Of a DNA stretch of 64,000 nt, positions 48,866 to 61,622 are shown piece by piece; position 1 is the stretch's first letter; each line of letters starts with the position of its first letter. The notes beneath the pieces were generated by a model. It did not search any database. It saw nothing but the letters and a program-made list of their open reading frames with translations, and had not been told where the DNA came from. Made by a program: the position numbers and the translations under genes. Origin of the DNA: Sclerurus mexicanus (lineage: Eukaryota > Chordata > Aves > Passeriformes > Furnariidae); NCBI GenBank assembly GCA_013396755.1, contig VWZF01006010.1:558001-622000 (forward strand), written 5' to 3'.

Positions 48866-49343
48866 CTCATTACAGAGCAGTTGAAGCATGTCCAGAGAAG
48901 GGCAATCAAGCTGGGGCATGGTTTAGAGCACAAGTCTGAAAAGGAGCAGCTGAGGGAGCTGGGGTTCAGCCTGGAGAAAATGAGGCTCAGGGGAGACCTT
49001 ATTGCTCTCTACAACTCCCTGGCAAGAGGTTGTAGCCAGGTGGGGGTCAGTCTCTTCTGCCAAGTAACAAGAAGCACAACCAGAAGAAATGGCCTTAAGT
49101 TGCACCAGGGGAGGTTTAGATTGGATATTAGGAAGAATTTCTTCACTGAAAGGGTCACCAAGCATTGAACAGGTTGCCCAGGGAAATGTGGAATCATAGT
49201 CCCTGAAAGTGCTCACACAATGTGTAGATGTGGCATGTAAGGATGTGGCAGGGACTTGGCATACTTGGCAGGGCTGGGTGAAGAGTTGGACTCAATGATC
49301 TTAGAGATCTTTCCCACCTTAATGATTCCGTGATTCTATAATA
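48866..49343 (+). mobile_element. CR1 3' copy, longest in the window's right half
   Basis: Runs from gcatgtccagagaagggcaa through gagcagctgagggagctggg, ggctcaggggagaccttatt, gatattaggaagaatttctt and ggttgcccagggaaatgtgg to a tail ttaatgattccgtgattcta. The translated frame at 48881-49168 is the old CR1 3' region, not a gene. Confidence 0.95.
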
Positions 49344-50947
49344 ACAAAGGAGCACAAAGGAGCCGAGTACATGTTAAGTATGTACCAGTGGTTGCTTGTA
49401 ACACTGGCAGCTTAAGCTTCACAGGATGTTTCCTAAAGCTACCAGTGGCAGCTGTCTTGGCAGACCAGAGGCAGAATGCTTTCCTGGTGACAGTAACTCC
49501 ACCTTACAAAGACCCACACAGGACCACTTCTTTGGGTAGGGCATGCTTTTATATGGTGTTACAGAAAGAGGGGATTTTCATGGAAGAAGAAAGACAAGGT
49601 GAGACTAAGTCCTTTCAAAGTTAGGTTTGATCCATCTTAGATCTGTCCTTTCCTAGCCATCCACTAGCCATCACATCATTAGCTTCATTGCAGAACTGAG
49701 TCTTTATAACAATTCAAGGCCAGTTGCTTTTGAATTGTTCAGTCAGTGCCTCTCTGGGAAGCAGACAACCTAGGAAGAACAATATGGACCCAGCACTCCT
49801 GATGGGAAAGTGAGAACTTGCTCATGCAGTGATCATCACCATGAGTGTTTGACCTCTTTCCCTGGTGAGTGTTAGATATATGGTGTTGTTTTCTGTGCCC
49901 ATAAGTGACTGAGGATTAGTAACTGAGAAATATCTTGGCAGCCTTCCAGGCCACCACACAAGAAAACCACTCCATTGTCTTACGGACAAAGAAAGTCTAC
50001 AATTTGTCCCTAATCACCTCCATTAGAGCACAGTTTGCCTTCTAATAAAAAGCTGTGTTTTCCATTTTATCCTTCTTCCCATCTTCCACCCATGCCAGGG
50101 CCAAGATGCTGCAAATATTCCTACACACGTAGACACTTACAGATTAACATATTCCTCCTACCAAGGTCTGAAAGCTCAGAGTCTGAGACATGTTCTGGTG
50201 GCTTTTCTGCTAGGGGAAATCACAACGAAAATATACTGGTGATCTCTCAACAAAGCTTTTTTTCATCTTTTTGCTAGATTCGTAGATTTTACAGCCACAT
50301 AAAACTATGATCATCAAGGCTTCTTGCACAGAATATCAGACATCTCATATCCCACAGCAATATCTGCTAGTTTGGAAAATTATCTTCCCTTTCTAAGAAG
50401 AAAATGCTGTTAAAGCCAGAAGTTTGAGGCTGAGATGAACAAGACCACATCTCTTACAAAGGCATCAGTCTGCACTTTAAAGAAGCCAAAGGAACACACT
50501 CTACCATCACCATAGGTGATCTTCCAGTGATTAATTAGTCTCAGTTATAAAAAAAATAAATCCTACAAGCCCCTTGAGAAGCAACACCTAGTTTCTACTT
50601 TTGTCATGCTGAAGGGAAGTTGACCATCAGTACAATACATTTTAACACTGCTGATCTGCCTTCTGTTTTCAAACTTCTCCAAAGACGTAATGGTTGCTGA
50701 TGGTCATATCTCCTAATATATTATTCCACAGGTGATTTGGGAGTTTTCATCAACATTAACATGGCATTAATTTCCTAAACAGTGCAAGATTATTTACAAG
50801 GCCAAATAAAAGAATTATTTAAAGGTAAGGCTCAGCACCATGACTCTCTTGACATCTTGCATGAATACCGATCAAGCCCAAGCTTCTATCGCACAGATTA
50901 AATCTATTATTTGCATTAACTTCTTTATACTGGTAGATAGGACAGCA

Positions 50948-51398
50948 ACCTGTTGGAGCAAGTCCAGAGAAGGGCAATCGAGTTAATTAGAGGGATGGAG
51001 CACCTCTCTTATTAGGAAAAGGGGAGAGAATTGGGATTATTCAATATGGTAAAGAGAAGGCTTTGGGGTGACCTTCGTGCAACCTTTCAGTACCTGAAGG
51101 GAGCCTACAAGAAAGATGGAGACTATTTACATGAGCATATCCTGACAGAACAAGAGGGAATGACAGTAGGTTTAGATTAGATATTACAAGGAAAATTCTT
51201 TAATGTGAAGGTGGTGAGGCACTGGGGCAGATTGCCCAGAGGGGTTTTGGATGCCCCATCCCTGTCAGTGTTCAACATCAGGATGTATGGAGCTCTGATC
51301 AGCCTGATCTAGTGAAAGGTGTCCCTGCTCTCAACAGTGTTGGAACTAGATGACCTTTAACGTCCCTTCCAATCCAGGCCATTCTATGATTCTGTAAT
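50948..51398 (+). mobile_element. CR1 3' copy
   Basis: Contains gcaagtccagagaagggcaa, ctttggggtgaccttcgtgc, tttagattagatattacaag, gggcagattgcccagagggg and the tail ggccattctatgattctgta. Confidence 0.95.
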
Positions 51399-52167
51399 AA
51401 ACTTCTAAACGTAATTGCTCTTGAGTTAATGTTGCTATGGTGTGCCTTACTAGAATCACTCCCTGATCTGGCCCATTTTAACTAAGAAAATATCCATCTC
51501 CTGCTGCTGGATTTCATCACTTTATGCTCCACTTTCATTTAAAATGCTGCCATAGGAGAATGAGTGCATGCAGCAGGGAAGGTTAAATGCTGTTTGGCAA
51601 TATCACTGGGGAGTGTACTGTGTTACATTTTATCTTGGTGCAAGATAACATTAACCATTTCTTCCTCCTATCACCCTAACGCAGTTCCTCCTCAGCTACA
51701 AACCCAGAAGTGCAGAAGAACCAAACTTAGCATCCAGCCTGAAATTCAAGACAGAAAATAACAAGAAAAGCTCAGCCCAAAAGCAGGAAAACACACAAAC
51801 ACTGATTTCTCTTTACTGACTTCAGTTGCTTTTTCACAGAACCTACCAACTCTAGTAAAATCATCAACAACATGTCAAAAAACAAAAAAACCTAAACTCA
51901 CCAAAGACCCAACAAAATTACTATGTAATTATAGATTCATTGCAGACACATGTCTACACTCTCCACTTTCCCATTCAAAATTTTATAATAAAACATCTAC
52001 TGATTTAATAAAAACTTAGTCTGTACTATTCTGAAATTAGGACACTCATCTCCCCCTGTGGGACCACAGCTCCACCCAGCATGAATAGTATGTTTATCCA
52101 CCCCCGAGGTTTCCATTCCCCAGATTTTATTTGTGTTTACTGAAATAAAATCACCTGGTTCACTTCC

Positions 52168-52202
52168 AGTTATATATATATATAAACACATATATATACA
52201 TT
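52168..52202. repeat. TA-rich simple repeat
   Basis: A short (TA)n tract, interrupted by acac, in intron sequence. Confidence 0.8.
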
Positions 52203-53521
52203 AAAAAAATAGTGGCTGCTATAAAAAGAACTGAGTACAGAAGAGAATAAAGGATGCCTGTATTCCAAAAGAGGCTTATTTCAAGGTCGGATTGTGAGGG
52301 ATACTAAACTCCCTGGAAGTTCTGGAGTCCTCCATTAGTGACCACACTTCAACAGAAAGGCCCTATATTCACAATCGGATGAGCAGCCAGCACCTTCCAC
52401 TTAGTGACTTGACCAATACTTTATCGCCTGCTCAGTTTGAAACCATCCAGCCATAGGAAAAAATCCACAGGCTCCCTGGGAAAAGCAGGTGGAGAGGAAA
52501 GTGCCCTCGGTGCCCTCAGTCCTAATGTCTTCTGGTAAGAGCAGCTTACTTGGAAGCTTATGTTATAATGAAGGGTGGTGAAGAAAAAATACAGACAAAA
52601 CAAACTCTTTGACTATGAACTTATTGACATCAATTTACCCACTCTTCTTGGCATTTCTCCCTCTCATTCCACCCCTGTACAGTATTATGGGCAGAAAGTG
52701 CTTTTCCTGAAAAGCTGTTTTTCTCCTGTACATTTTGTGGTGAAGGGGAGACAATTATTGGGAAGAAAAAAGAACAGAAGATGAAAGGATCAGCCTCACA
52801 CAATTACAGCCTCAAGTGCTCCTGCACCATTCCTGAACTGCCCCAACAGAGCAGCATCCTGGCGCAACACTGGGGTGCCTGTCAAACAGCAGGAGAAGAG
52901 ACATGAGCAGAAACACCACCCAGAAACCTACAGAGGCAGGCCAGGTCCATCTTGAGAGCTGGACTGTGCTCAGCACACTAGAAAGGTGTAGGGATACCCC
53001 TAACCCTGCCCCCATATTAATACCTCCCTATATAGCCAGGAATGAGGAACAATTTCCTAAGAAGGATTTCTACATTTGTCTCATATACCTTCCCTGCTAG
53101 TAGGACAAGAGATGTTTTAGGACTGAAGAGGTTGGATCTGACACCAGGATCTCTTAAGCCTCAAGATGCATCTTCGTTATACTTGGGTGCACCAAATTTC
53201 TCATGGAAAATCTTCAGTGTCCCAGAAGGAAAGGATTTCCACCACATGAAAATCTGTTCAACCACAGGGGTTTTCTTTTGAGGTCTTTTACTGTCCTGCT
53301 GTTTGATCTTAAGAAAACCATCAGTTTTACTAGAAATAACTAGATTTTATGTAAACAGCTGTACAAAGCTGTGACAAATCAGTGTAATACTTTCTTACAT
53401 ATTTGGTTAATTAAAGATTTTTTATTTTAGCAGTGAGATACTGAGCACAAACACAGATGAGTAAAACTACTCTATGCTCCAAAATAAAACTTAATGCTTG
53501 GATTATAAGCTATGAGCTAAA

Positions 53522-53538
53522 GGAAAAAAAAAAAAAAA
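53522..53538. repeat. Poly-A tract
   Basis: About sixteen consecutive A on the plus strand, with no identifiable retroposed unit upstream. Confidence 0.85.
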
Positions 53539-55167
53539 GGAAATCAGCCTGCCTGCAATAGGATATGAACAAAGAAGAATGTTCTTGGCCCTTTGAGACC
53601 AAGAGATGTTTTTGAAAATTTCAGTAGGGCTTAACACTCTAATCAAGGCAAGTGGCCACGAAAATCAGAGTAAAAAGCTGAGACTTTCCTTTATTACAGG
53701 CCCCCTGCTCTAGAACAAATAAATATACCCACATCCAAAGCCAAATTACATATAGTCAACTCAAAAATAATCTGCAGAGCTGAATGTGGTAGCAGGGTGT
53801 AGCAACCCACCCGCTAATTCCATTTATTTAGAGATCCTATGCTGTTTTCTTGTGCTGTCAGCAAGCACACAGGACAATATTTTTAACTAAATAATAGTAT
53901 GTGAAAGGATTTGCAAAGAAAAAAAATCCCACCCACTGGGATAAACTGCTAATTATAGATGATAAAAATCGATGATTCTGAACCAGTCATGCATTAAACA
54001 GATTCCTGTGTACTGTCTTAAGTTCTGTGAAGCCAAAATGTCTTACAGCATGCAAAGCTGTGAGCATGTAAATACTCAGTTGCTGCAGATAAATGCGATA
54101 TAAATATCATATTAGACATAGGAAATTAATTCTTCAGGATTTTATCAAGGTCACTACAAAGAACAGTTTATCAGGCAGGTAAATAAGACAGGCATCATCT
54201 TCTATGTTTGCTAATAGAAATCAGAACAGGTAGTGGAAATTGTGTTGAATTACTGAAAGATGTGCACTTCTGCAAAAGTTACACAAGTTCTTAAACAACT
54301 GTGTTAAAAATCACCATGCATGACTCACTATTGCAGCACAGAGCTCTGACAGCTTGCAGGAATAGCTAACAGATACATCCGTGATTATATTGATTTGTAA
54401 CTAACAGGAAATTTTGTAGGACATTTTGCCTTTTTTTCATGAGTATTATACCCTCACAGTTCAACTAAGACTCATATCCTCTTCATTACAGCCAGGATAA
54501 TGATGACCTCCTTCTGCCTCTATGCTCTGTTACCCTTTTCATTAGAACCATGAGCTCTGAACTAATAGGGCCACAGGTGTAGAAGCAGGATTATTTCTCT
54601 GGAAGGCGAGTGGTGGTTGCAGGTTGTCAATAAGCTGACTAGTTCAGGAACATTATGCTCAAAACTCTTGAGGCTGGACACAGACAAAATATATCAGGAA
54701 ATTTAGTGTCAGGAATTGAAAAAACATGGATATCCGAAATTGTTAGGCTAGACACCTAAGTGACTTTTCCAAAGTGCCAGAGCCATGCAGTGTGTTGCAC
54801 TGGGGAGCACTGAGACCGAGTTTCAGGAATCTGTGATTCAACGGCTGGTCTGGATCACTTCAGTCCCCTGGGATTGTTAGCCCTGATCACATCCCCTTTC
54901 TATCATGACCCTTGTATGTGTTACACTTACATATGAGAGTTAAAATGTTCAAAACAAGCCATGGTGTAATCCAGCAGTGAAGTGCTGCTCAGCAATGACA
55001 AAAACACCTCTATATTATCAACACTGTTTATCACAAATCTAAAACACACCCGCATACCATCCACTGTGAGGAAAACCAGCACACTACTGCAAAGGCACTG
55101 TTCACATAGACACTTCTGTAAACAGCATCCACAGTGAATTCATTGAAAAATTGAATAAATCATTGAA

Positions 55168-55442
55168 TAATAGAATCATTGAATGGTTTGGGTTGGAAAG
55201 GACATTAAAGGTCATCTAGTTCCAAGCCCCCTGCCATGGGCAGGGACACCTTCCACTAGACCAGGATGCTCAAACTCTCATCGAGACTCGTCTCAAACAC
55301 TTTCAGGGATGGGGCATCCACAACTTCACTTGACAACCTGTTCCAGTGGTTCTCCACCCTCACAGTAAAGAATTTCTTCCTAATATCTAATCTAAATTTA
55401 ACCTCTTTCAGTTTAAATTTGTTTCCCCTTGTCCTATCAGAC
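55168..55442 (-). mobile_element. CR1 3' copy
   Basis: Tail atagaatcattgaatggttt, then gggttggaaaggacattaaa, ccctgccatgggcagggaca, tcagggatggggcatccaca and aagaatttcttcctaatatc. Confidence 0.95.
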
Positions 55443-57024
55443 AATAATCAGAGAAAAAAGATTGTTTAATTACCTAAGCCCATACTCAAGAACTGGATTA
55501 AAGTATTTTGCCGCCTTTCCAATCCCAATCATAGCAGGATTAATTTGTCTCAGGATGCACCAGCAGCTCTTCCACTGAGTTTGTTCACCAGATACTCAAA
55601 GTGAATTCTTAGCTTGTCTGGTATGCACCAGTAACATGGGCTTGGTTAACATGAGAGCTGGTCTGAGCTGACATTATTCTAATTTTGATTCCAGTAAAGT
55701 AGTTTCTTTTGGGGTCTGACCTTGTTAAGGTGAGAACTGGAAAGATCATTAAGCATGAGTGGATTCACACTTCAATTAATAACAGCAACAAAAAGGCTAT
55801 TTGCAGTAAAGGTGTCTTTTAAAAACATTAATTAAAAAAGCTGTCTCTGTTACTCTTAATTGTATTGCAGCCATTAGTTGTTTTATAAAGAATTAGCTCT
55901 TTGCTATAATTAGTCAACAGACCGCAGCACGTAATATCACAATGCACTTCAGTTCAAGGGCCAATTTATCACAACATTTAGGAAGAAGCTGAAGATACAT
56001 GACAGAAAACCATCCTTCCCACAGGAGTAGTCCCTTAGGGATTAAATAAATTTGGCCGTACAATGTTTGACCCAAAACATATGGCAATACTTGGTAATAA
56101 TTCTCTAAACTGACATTGTCTCCTTCGACTGCACGAATCCCTCAGCATCAGGGATCTGGATGAGAAATGCAGCACGTGCCTCTGAGCTTGCAACAATACT
56201 GGCCTATATATCCATCAGAAATATAAATCCCAACAGACTGATTTACTGGCATAAGGAAACAAAAATTACTGTATTGCCAGAAGGTGGTAGGGAAAGATTC
56301 AACTCTTTCGCTTTTAGCTGTCAAAGGGAGGAATCCAATGAGTAAGTTATATAAGCTCTCTCAAAAGTGAATGAAATGAGATAGGCAGTTTGAGGTTGAA
56401 TCATGTCACTTTTCTTGGACAGTCATCCTCAAAAAGAATGAAAGAGTCTCTTGAGATGTCTGTTTCTTTCCATTGACTATGAAAAGAACCCAGACAAACA
56501 ACTTTCTGGCCTCTGCAGTTAGATGATATGAGTCCCACTGAAGATACTTGAACATACACATAAAAAAATTTGTTTAATTCAATTTATGGATTCTCAGATC
56601 AGATCCAACATCTGTCTTGGACTCAGAAACACCCTTTTATCTGAGCTATTGGAGTCATTTGCCACAAAGCATTAGCCCTAGTGACTGAAATTCTGCTGTA
56701 CCATCCCACTTGTGTCACATCAGTATTGTAGCCTCTCAGAGATGTTATGTCTTCACTGCCAAAACAGAGAGGTTTTTATAGTAGATAACTAATATATGCT
56801 ATCCATCTTGCTTTAAAACCCTGGAGGAACAAAGCACAGTGATTTCTATTGCAGGATAGATAAACAAAATCCCAGCCAGAGGCAGTGGATTGGGTTGATT
56901 GCATGTAGTTACTTTGCAGTAAAAATGTCCTGTATTTCATCCTCACTAGCACTTTAACATGTTGTGGCTTTATCTACCTCACTGGTGCTTCAGGCTGAAA
57001 GGACACAGCTTTATTTTGCAGAGA

Positions 57025-57065
57025 TTATATATATATATATAAATAAATATATGTCTTATACACAT

Positions 57066-57097
<32 letters not shown>

Positions 57098-57098
57098 G
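57025..57098. repeat. TA/CA dinucleotide compound microsatellite
   Basis: Two TA runs flank a cacacacacacaca run. Confidence 0.92.
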
Positions 57099-57691
57099 CA
57101 TTCCTGATATAAGTTCCTTAGTCTCCTAGAGTACAAATCAAGTTATAGCCAAACTGACACCAAATATTGACTATTAGTCTGTAAGGAAATGGAGTTTAGA
57201 AACCTGACATCCCATGCGTCTGCTGTTCAACACTTTAGGACAGCAAGTGACAAAACTCACCTTTATCCAACTGAGCTGCCTTTCTTGAAAGATACCCTCC
57301 CTATTTCTGGTCAGGATTAGCAGTACTACTCACAGTTCCCAGAATGTACAGCATGCCAAAAAGCATTTTATGCAGAACTTAGAACTATTCTCTATCATTT
57401 GTAACTACATTAATACAGCAGAGCTTGTAACAATTTCTTAATTGCATTTTAAGTGCCTAATTAGTACTTCATCTAAAAAGCAGTTCTCCTACGTGTTCAG
57501 CATGCTCCCGCTGCTTTTGTTTCACATCACAAACAAGCTTACTGATTCGAAAAGGAATTTAGTATTTGGGTGTAACTTGTAGGGAACTTGATGGGATTGA
57601 ATCACTAACCCTGCAATTTACTAACAGAAATAGCCCACCAGCTAAACCACACTGCAGCTCTGCCTCTGGGGAAGAAATATTCTCAGCAGAC

Positions 57692-57692
57692 N
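57692..57692. other. Single undetermined base
   Basis: A lone N in caagac-type unique sequence. Unlike the other two single Ns, I see no flanking duplication here. Confidence 0.95.
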
Positions 57693-57827
57693 ATGCACCA
57701 CTTCATATTACCAGAGGATGAGAAGGGATATAGTTGTGTCATTTGAGTTTGAACTCCAGTAATAACATCAATCTCTCTCTTGCAGAGAGACCACACAAGG
57801 TTTACATGTATCACAGATCTGTTCAGT

Positions 57828-57985
57828 GAGAGAAGCTGTGGGTGCCCCATCCCTGGAAGTGTTCAAAGCCAAGATGGAGTTCTGAAAAACCTGGTCTAGT
57901 GGAAGGTGTCCCTGCCCATAGCAGGGGGGTTGGAATGAGATGGTCTTTAAGGTCCCTTCCAACTCAAACCATTCTAAGATGCCAT
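57828..57985 (+). mobile_element. CR1 3'-terminal fragment
   Basis: Contains gagaagctgtgggtgcccca, tccctggaagtgttcaaagc, cctggtctagtggaaggtgt, gtccctgcccatagcagggg and tttaaggtcccttccaactc. Confidence 0.93.
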
Positions 57986-58060
57986 AATCTGTCTGCAGCT
58001 TCAAAATAAGCCCTTAACACTTAAAAACCCCATTTTTTTCCTTTGGCATCCTGAGTAAAT

Positions 58061-58225
58061 GGTGTCATTTCAGTTTGAGGTCAGTTTAAGAGTTGTTAAT
58101 GAAGGAGGAAGAAAGGTCTGACTGCACAAGATCTGCTGAAATTTAAAACATTTAAATTTGTGAAGGCCACATGGCAAGGTTTTCTCCTCATAGCTTTGTT
58201 TTTCTTGGACAGAAAAGCCCATAAC
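58061..58225 (+). repeat. Direct repeat, copy 1 of 2 (unclassified)
   Basis: Shares about 165 bases with 59135-59298 in the same orientation, including gactgcacaa.atctgctgaa, aatttaaaacattt, ggttttctcctcat and gtttttcttggacagaaa. By eye roughly 80-87% identical, so not an assembly artefact. It is not CR1. Confidence 0.85.
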
Positions 58226-59134
58226 CAACAGAAATAACATGGACTTCTAAACATAGCTCAGCTAGACACAGAAATGGAAGGAATAGTTTTACCAGATCTT
58301 AAAAAAATGTGGTCCTGCCCATTTTCTTTCAGGTGTTAATGCAACACCTTATCTAGTTCTAAACACATTTTGCTCTTATAGTTCATTTCTGCCCATGAAA
58401 TTGTTTCCAAAATCATTTTAATTCTCAGGTGATGCAAAGACCGCGATTCAATACTGTGAAAGGTCACAAGTTTTCAAGTGATTCTACTTTGTGAGAAAAT
58501 AGTTGATTTTTTGTGCTAAACTTTTTCCCAGGTGTCACAGGCAGCCTGTGACCACAACATCTGTGTCCTTCCATGAACCCCATCATCCACTGTGTTCCCT
58601 CCAAGCTCCTTCATTATGTTGGATCACAGGATCTGCAGTTCTGGATTGCAGTTTCTCCTCACAAGACTCTGAGGATGGAATATTAGGAGCCAGGAGCAAA
58701 AAAATGGTGGGCTTACAGAAACATTCATCTCTTAAGAAGCTGTGGGTTTCAGGAAACCTGCTGGGCTTCAAGAGAAGTATAATGTCCTATGATGGGACCT
58801 TTAACACATTGCATGGGGCTTGGCATGCTCTGACAAAGATCTATCATTTCCATCACTTTCAGTACATTTTACCAGCTCCATCAGGAGAACTGGGACTAAA
58901 TCTCCATAGCACCTCTCCAGACTTGCTTTTTACTATCCTGAATAGAAATACATCCCCAAATCCAGGGAGAGTAGAGGAAATCTTTAATTTACAGGTGCAC
59001 CTAACTACAGCAGGCAGTGGTCTAGTTCCATTTACAGATCATGCTGGAAGTTACCATTAGATTTTTATGGGAATAGTCACATAAAGCATAAAAATAAACC
59101 ACAACAAGGCAAGCCTAGAACTAAGATGTTAAGT

Positions 59135-59298
59135 GGTGTCCTTTCAGTCTGAGGTCAGTTTAGAGGATGTTAATGGTGGAAAAAAGACCTGACTGCACAA
59201 AATCTGCTGAAATTTAAAACATTTTAGATTCATGAGGACTACATCGCGAGGGTTTTCTCCTCATCAATTTGTTTTTCTTGGACAGAAAGGCCTGTAAC
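59135..59298 (+). repeat. Direct repeat, copy 2 of 2 (unclassified)
   Basis: Partner of 58061-58225 at a distance of 1,074. The segment between them holds a long frame (58503-59060) that begins at TTG rather than ATG and has no recognisable domain. The repeat ends lack TG..CA termini, so LTRs are not supported. Confidence 0.85.
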
Positions 59299-61301
59299 TA
59301 AACCTAAAACCTCAGAGGTTTTTCATGTGCCTTGCCCTAGTCTCTTGCTGAGTGTCTGGCCAGCTTCAGAGGTTATTCTTTCTACTGAGCATTCTTTATT
59401 ATTCCACCAGGAACCAAACACTAAGATAGTGCTGCCCCAAGGATGAATCCTCTCTTTTATCCCCTCATTTGGATTCCACTGGAGCAGACAGAAAGCCCCT
59501 TTCTGATTGCAGCTGGACTCCAGGGCTGAATTTTGAAAGTGCCGAGCACCCACAGCTCGTGCAAAATCGGTGAGGGCTGCAGAGGGTGTTGAAAAGCAAA
59601 CTACTAATAACTTTCAGCACATGAGAATACAATTCAGCTTTTTGCCTGTTCCTATTTCTTTATTTCTCCTTCACTTCTACATTATTTAGAAATGGCTTCC
59701 ATAGTCACCACATTTGCCCCCATTTTTTTTCTCTAAATGGCACATTACTTTTTCATAAGATGTAATTTCTCCTGCCACTCAGACCTATAGTTTCCCTGAT
59801 TGTCTCAATATTTCTTTTTAATATCTGGGACTTACTTTTATTTGTTACGAGTCTAATCTTCTCTTAGCCTTTACAATTAGTTTTACTGTACATCAAACAC
59901 TGTTCACAGAGATTTCTTTCTGAAATGCAATACAAAACCTGTTACAAGCTTACAAGCTAGGGGAGAACTTGTCATCCAGCCAGGTTCTGAGATTTCGGAC
60001 AAGATATTGTTGGCAGTCCAGAGATTCATTGCTTTATGTAAAGTGATTGTCCATGGTTTATGACACTATAATATGTCTACAATTGCTAAACAAAGAAGCT
60101 AGAGATAAGAAAGGCAAACGCAAAATTGATCTAATTTTATTATATTTCTATATTCAGCATCCGGTATTAATGTTCTCAGTGATCTGTATGAAGTTGCAGG
60201 TTTGGAATGTACTCATTTTCTCACAAACTGTATCAAAGAAAAGAAGAAATAAAACCATTTTTTGTCACAGTCTTATTTCTAAAAGTTGTTTGTCTGACCG
60301 TTGGAATCATACCTTTTCTCCCCCAGCAAAAAGAAGCCATCGGGTCACAGCAGCTGAAATATCCTCATCACCTGAAGGCAATGTTTAAGACATTGCTTTT
60401 TCCAACATACAAGGGAAGAAAAATAAATCGATAAATCACTTTCTGAAACTCTAAAAGAGCTAACACCCGTTCTGGGGGAGAGAAGCTGCCCGGATGCACA
60501 GAAATATCAAAGTGCTGCCTGCAGGCACTGACAGCCAGTCTGTGTCTAAGTCAAGCTTGCTCATCCCTCCTACCAACAACTCCCAGCAAGATGCTCCCAG
60601 CCAGACACAGAGTGTGTCTGAGGAGGGAGAGCTCTGTCATCCCTCCCTGAACAACCAGGAGCTAAGTCAGTAGTAAAGCAGCCACAATTACACCATACTG
60701 GAAAGCCTATTTAAGGAAAATGAAACAGAATCCTAAAGAGATCCATCTGCAGTGGGATATTTTTGTTAAGCAGGCTGTTTATCCAAGGCAAGCAAGTTGT
60801 GCTGAAGCCTAGAAATGGAGTTGGAATTGGAGAAACCTGCCTAGCAGTCCACTTTATGCACACAAACCAGAGGACAGCAGAGCACAGGCTCACATTTGCA
60901 ATGGGAGCACATGAAGGATTTTCCTCAGTTTTCTGAAGTCCTTAGCTATTAATGTTCATCAAGATGATATGAGCTACTACTGCACCACAGGACACAATCC
61001 AGGTCTTCCACTCCCAGTTAGTTATTGTCAGCTTGTGCCAGTTCCTCCCCTAGGACAGCACGTGTCCCTGTGGTTGCACAGTGAACTAAATCTGAGTAAA
61101 AACTAATCTGAGAAAGAAAACAAAAATATTCATTGGCTCCCTGCTGTAGTTCACGGTGGGGCCACATAAATGCCTGTGCTGGCAGATGGGAGAATGAAAA
61201 CTTGTTTTTTGAGAAGAGGGGCTGGTCATAAAACAGCACTGTTGCAAATCTCAGAATAGACCTATTCATTTCAGAGTGCCAAGCAAAACGAGAAGTCACT
61301 T

Positions 61302-61622
61302 AGAATCATAGAATTGTTTAGGCTTGAAAAAATCTTTAAGATCATCAATTCCAACCTTTAACCCAGCCCTGCCAGGTCCACCAGTAAGCCATGTCTCTAA
61401 GTGGCAACATGAGGCCATTTCCTCTTGTCCTATCACTTGTTACTTTGGAGAAGAGCCTGACCCTCCCCATCTGGCTACAACCTTCTTTTGGGTAGTTGTA
61501 GAGTAATAAGTTCTTCCCTGAGACTCCTTTTTTCTAGGCTAAACATCCCCAGCTCCCTCAGCCTCTCATCAAAAGGCTTGTTCTCTAGACCCTTCACCAG
61601 CATCAATGCTGTTCTTTGGACA
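61302..61622 (-). mobile_element. CR1 3' copy
   Basis: Tail agaatcatagaattgtttag, then atcatcaattccaaccttta, ccatttcctcttgtcctatc, cttgttactttggagaagag, gctacaaccttcttttgggt and a catccccagctccctcagcc block. Confidence 0.95.

Noticed and set aside
48881..49168. 95-codon frame that looks protein-like
   Set aside because: It is the 3' region of a CR1 copy, repeated in other CR1 fragments in the window.
58503..59060. Longest non-exonic plus-strand frame (185 codons)
   Set aside because: It starts at TTG, has no recognisable domain, lacks splice or promoter context and lies between two old direct repeats; best read as a chance frame.
58061..59298. The 58/59-kb repeat pair as LTRs of a small retroelement
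   Set aside because: The repeat ends have no TG..CA termini, no target-site duplication was seen, and no TATA or polyadenylation signals are arranged as in an LTR.
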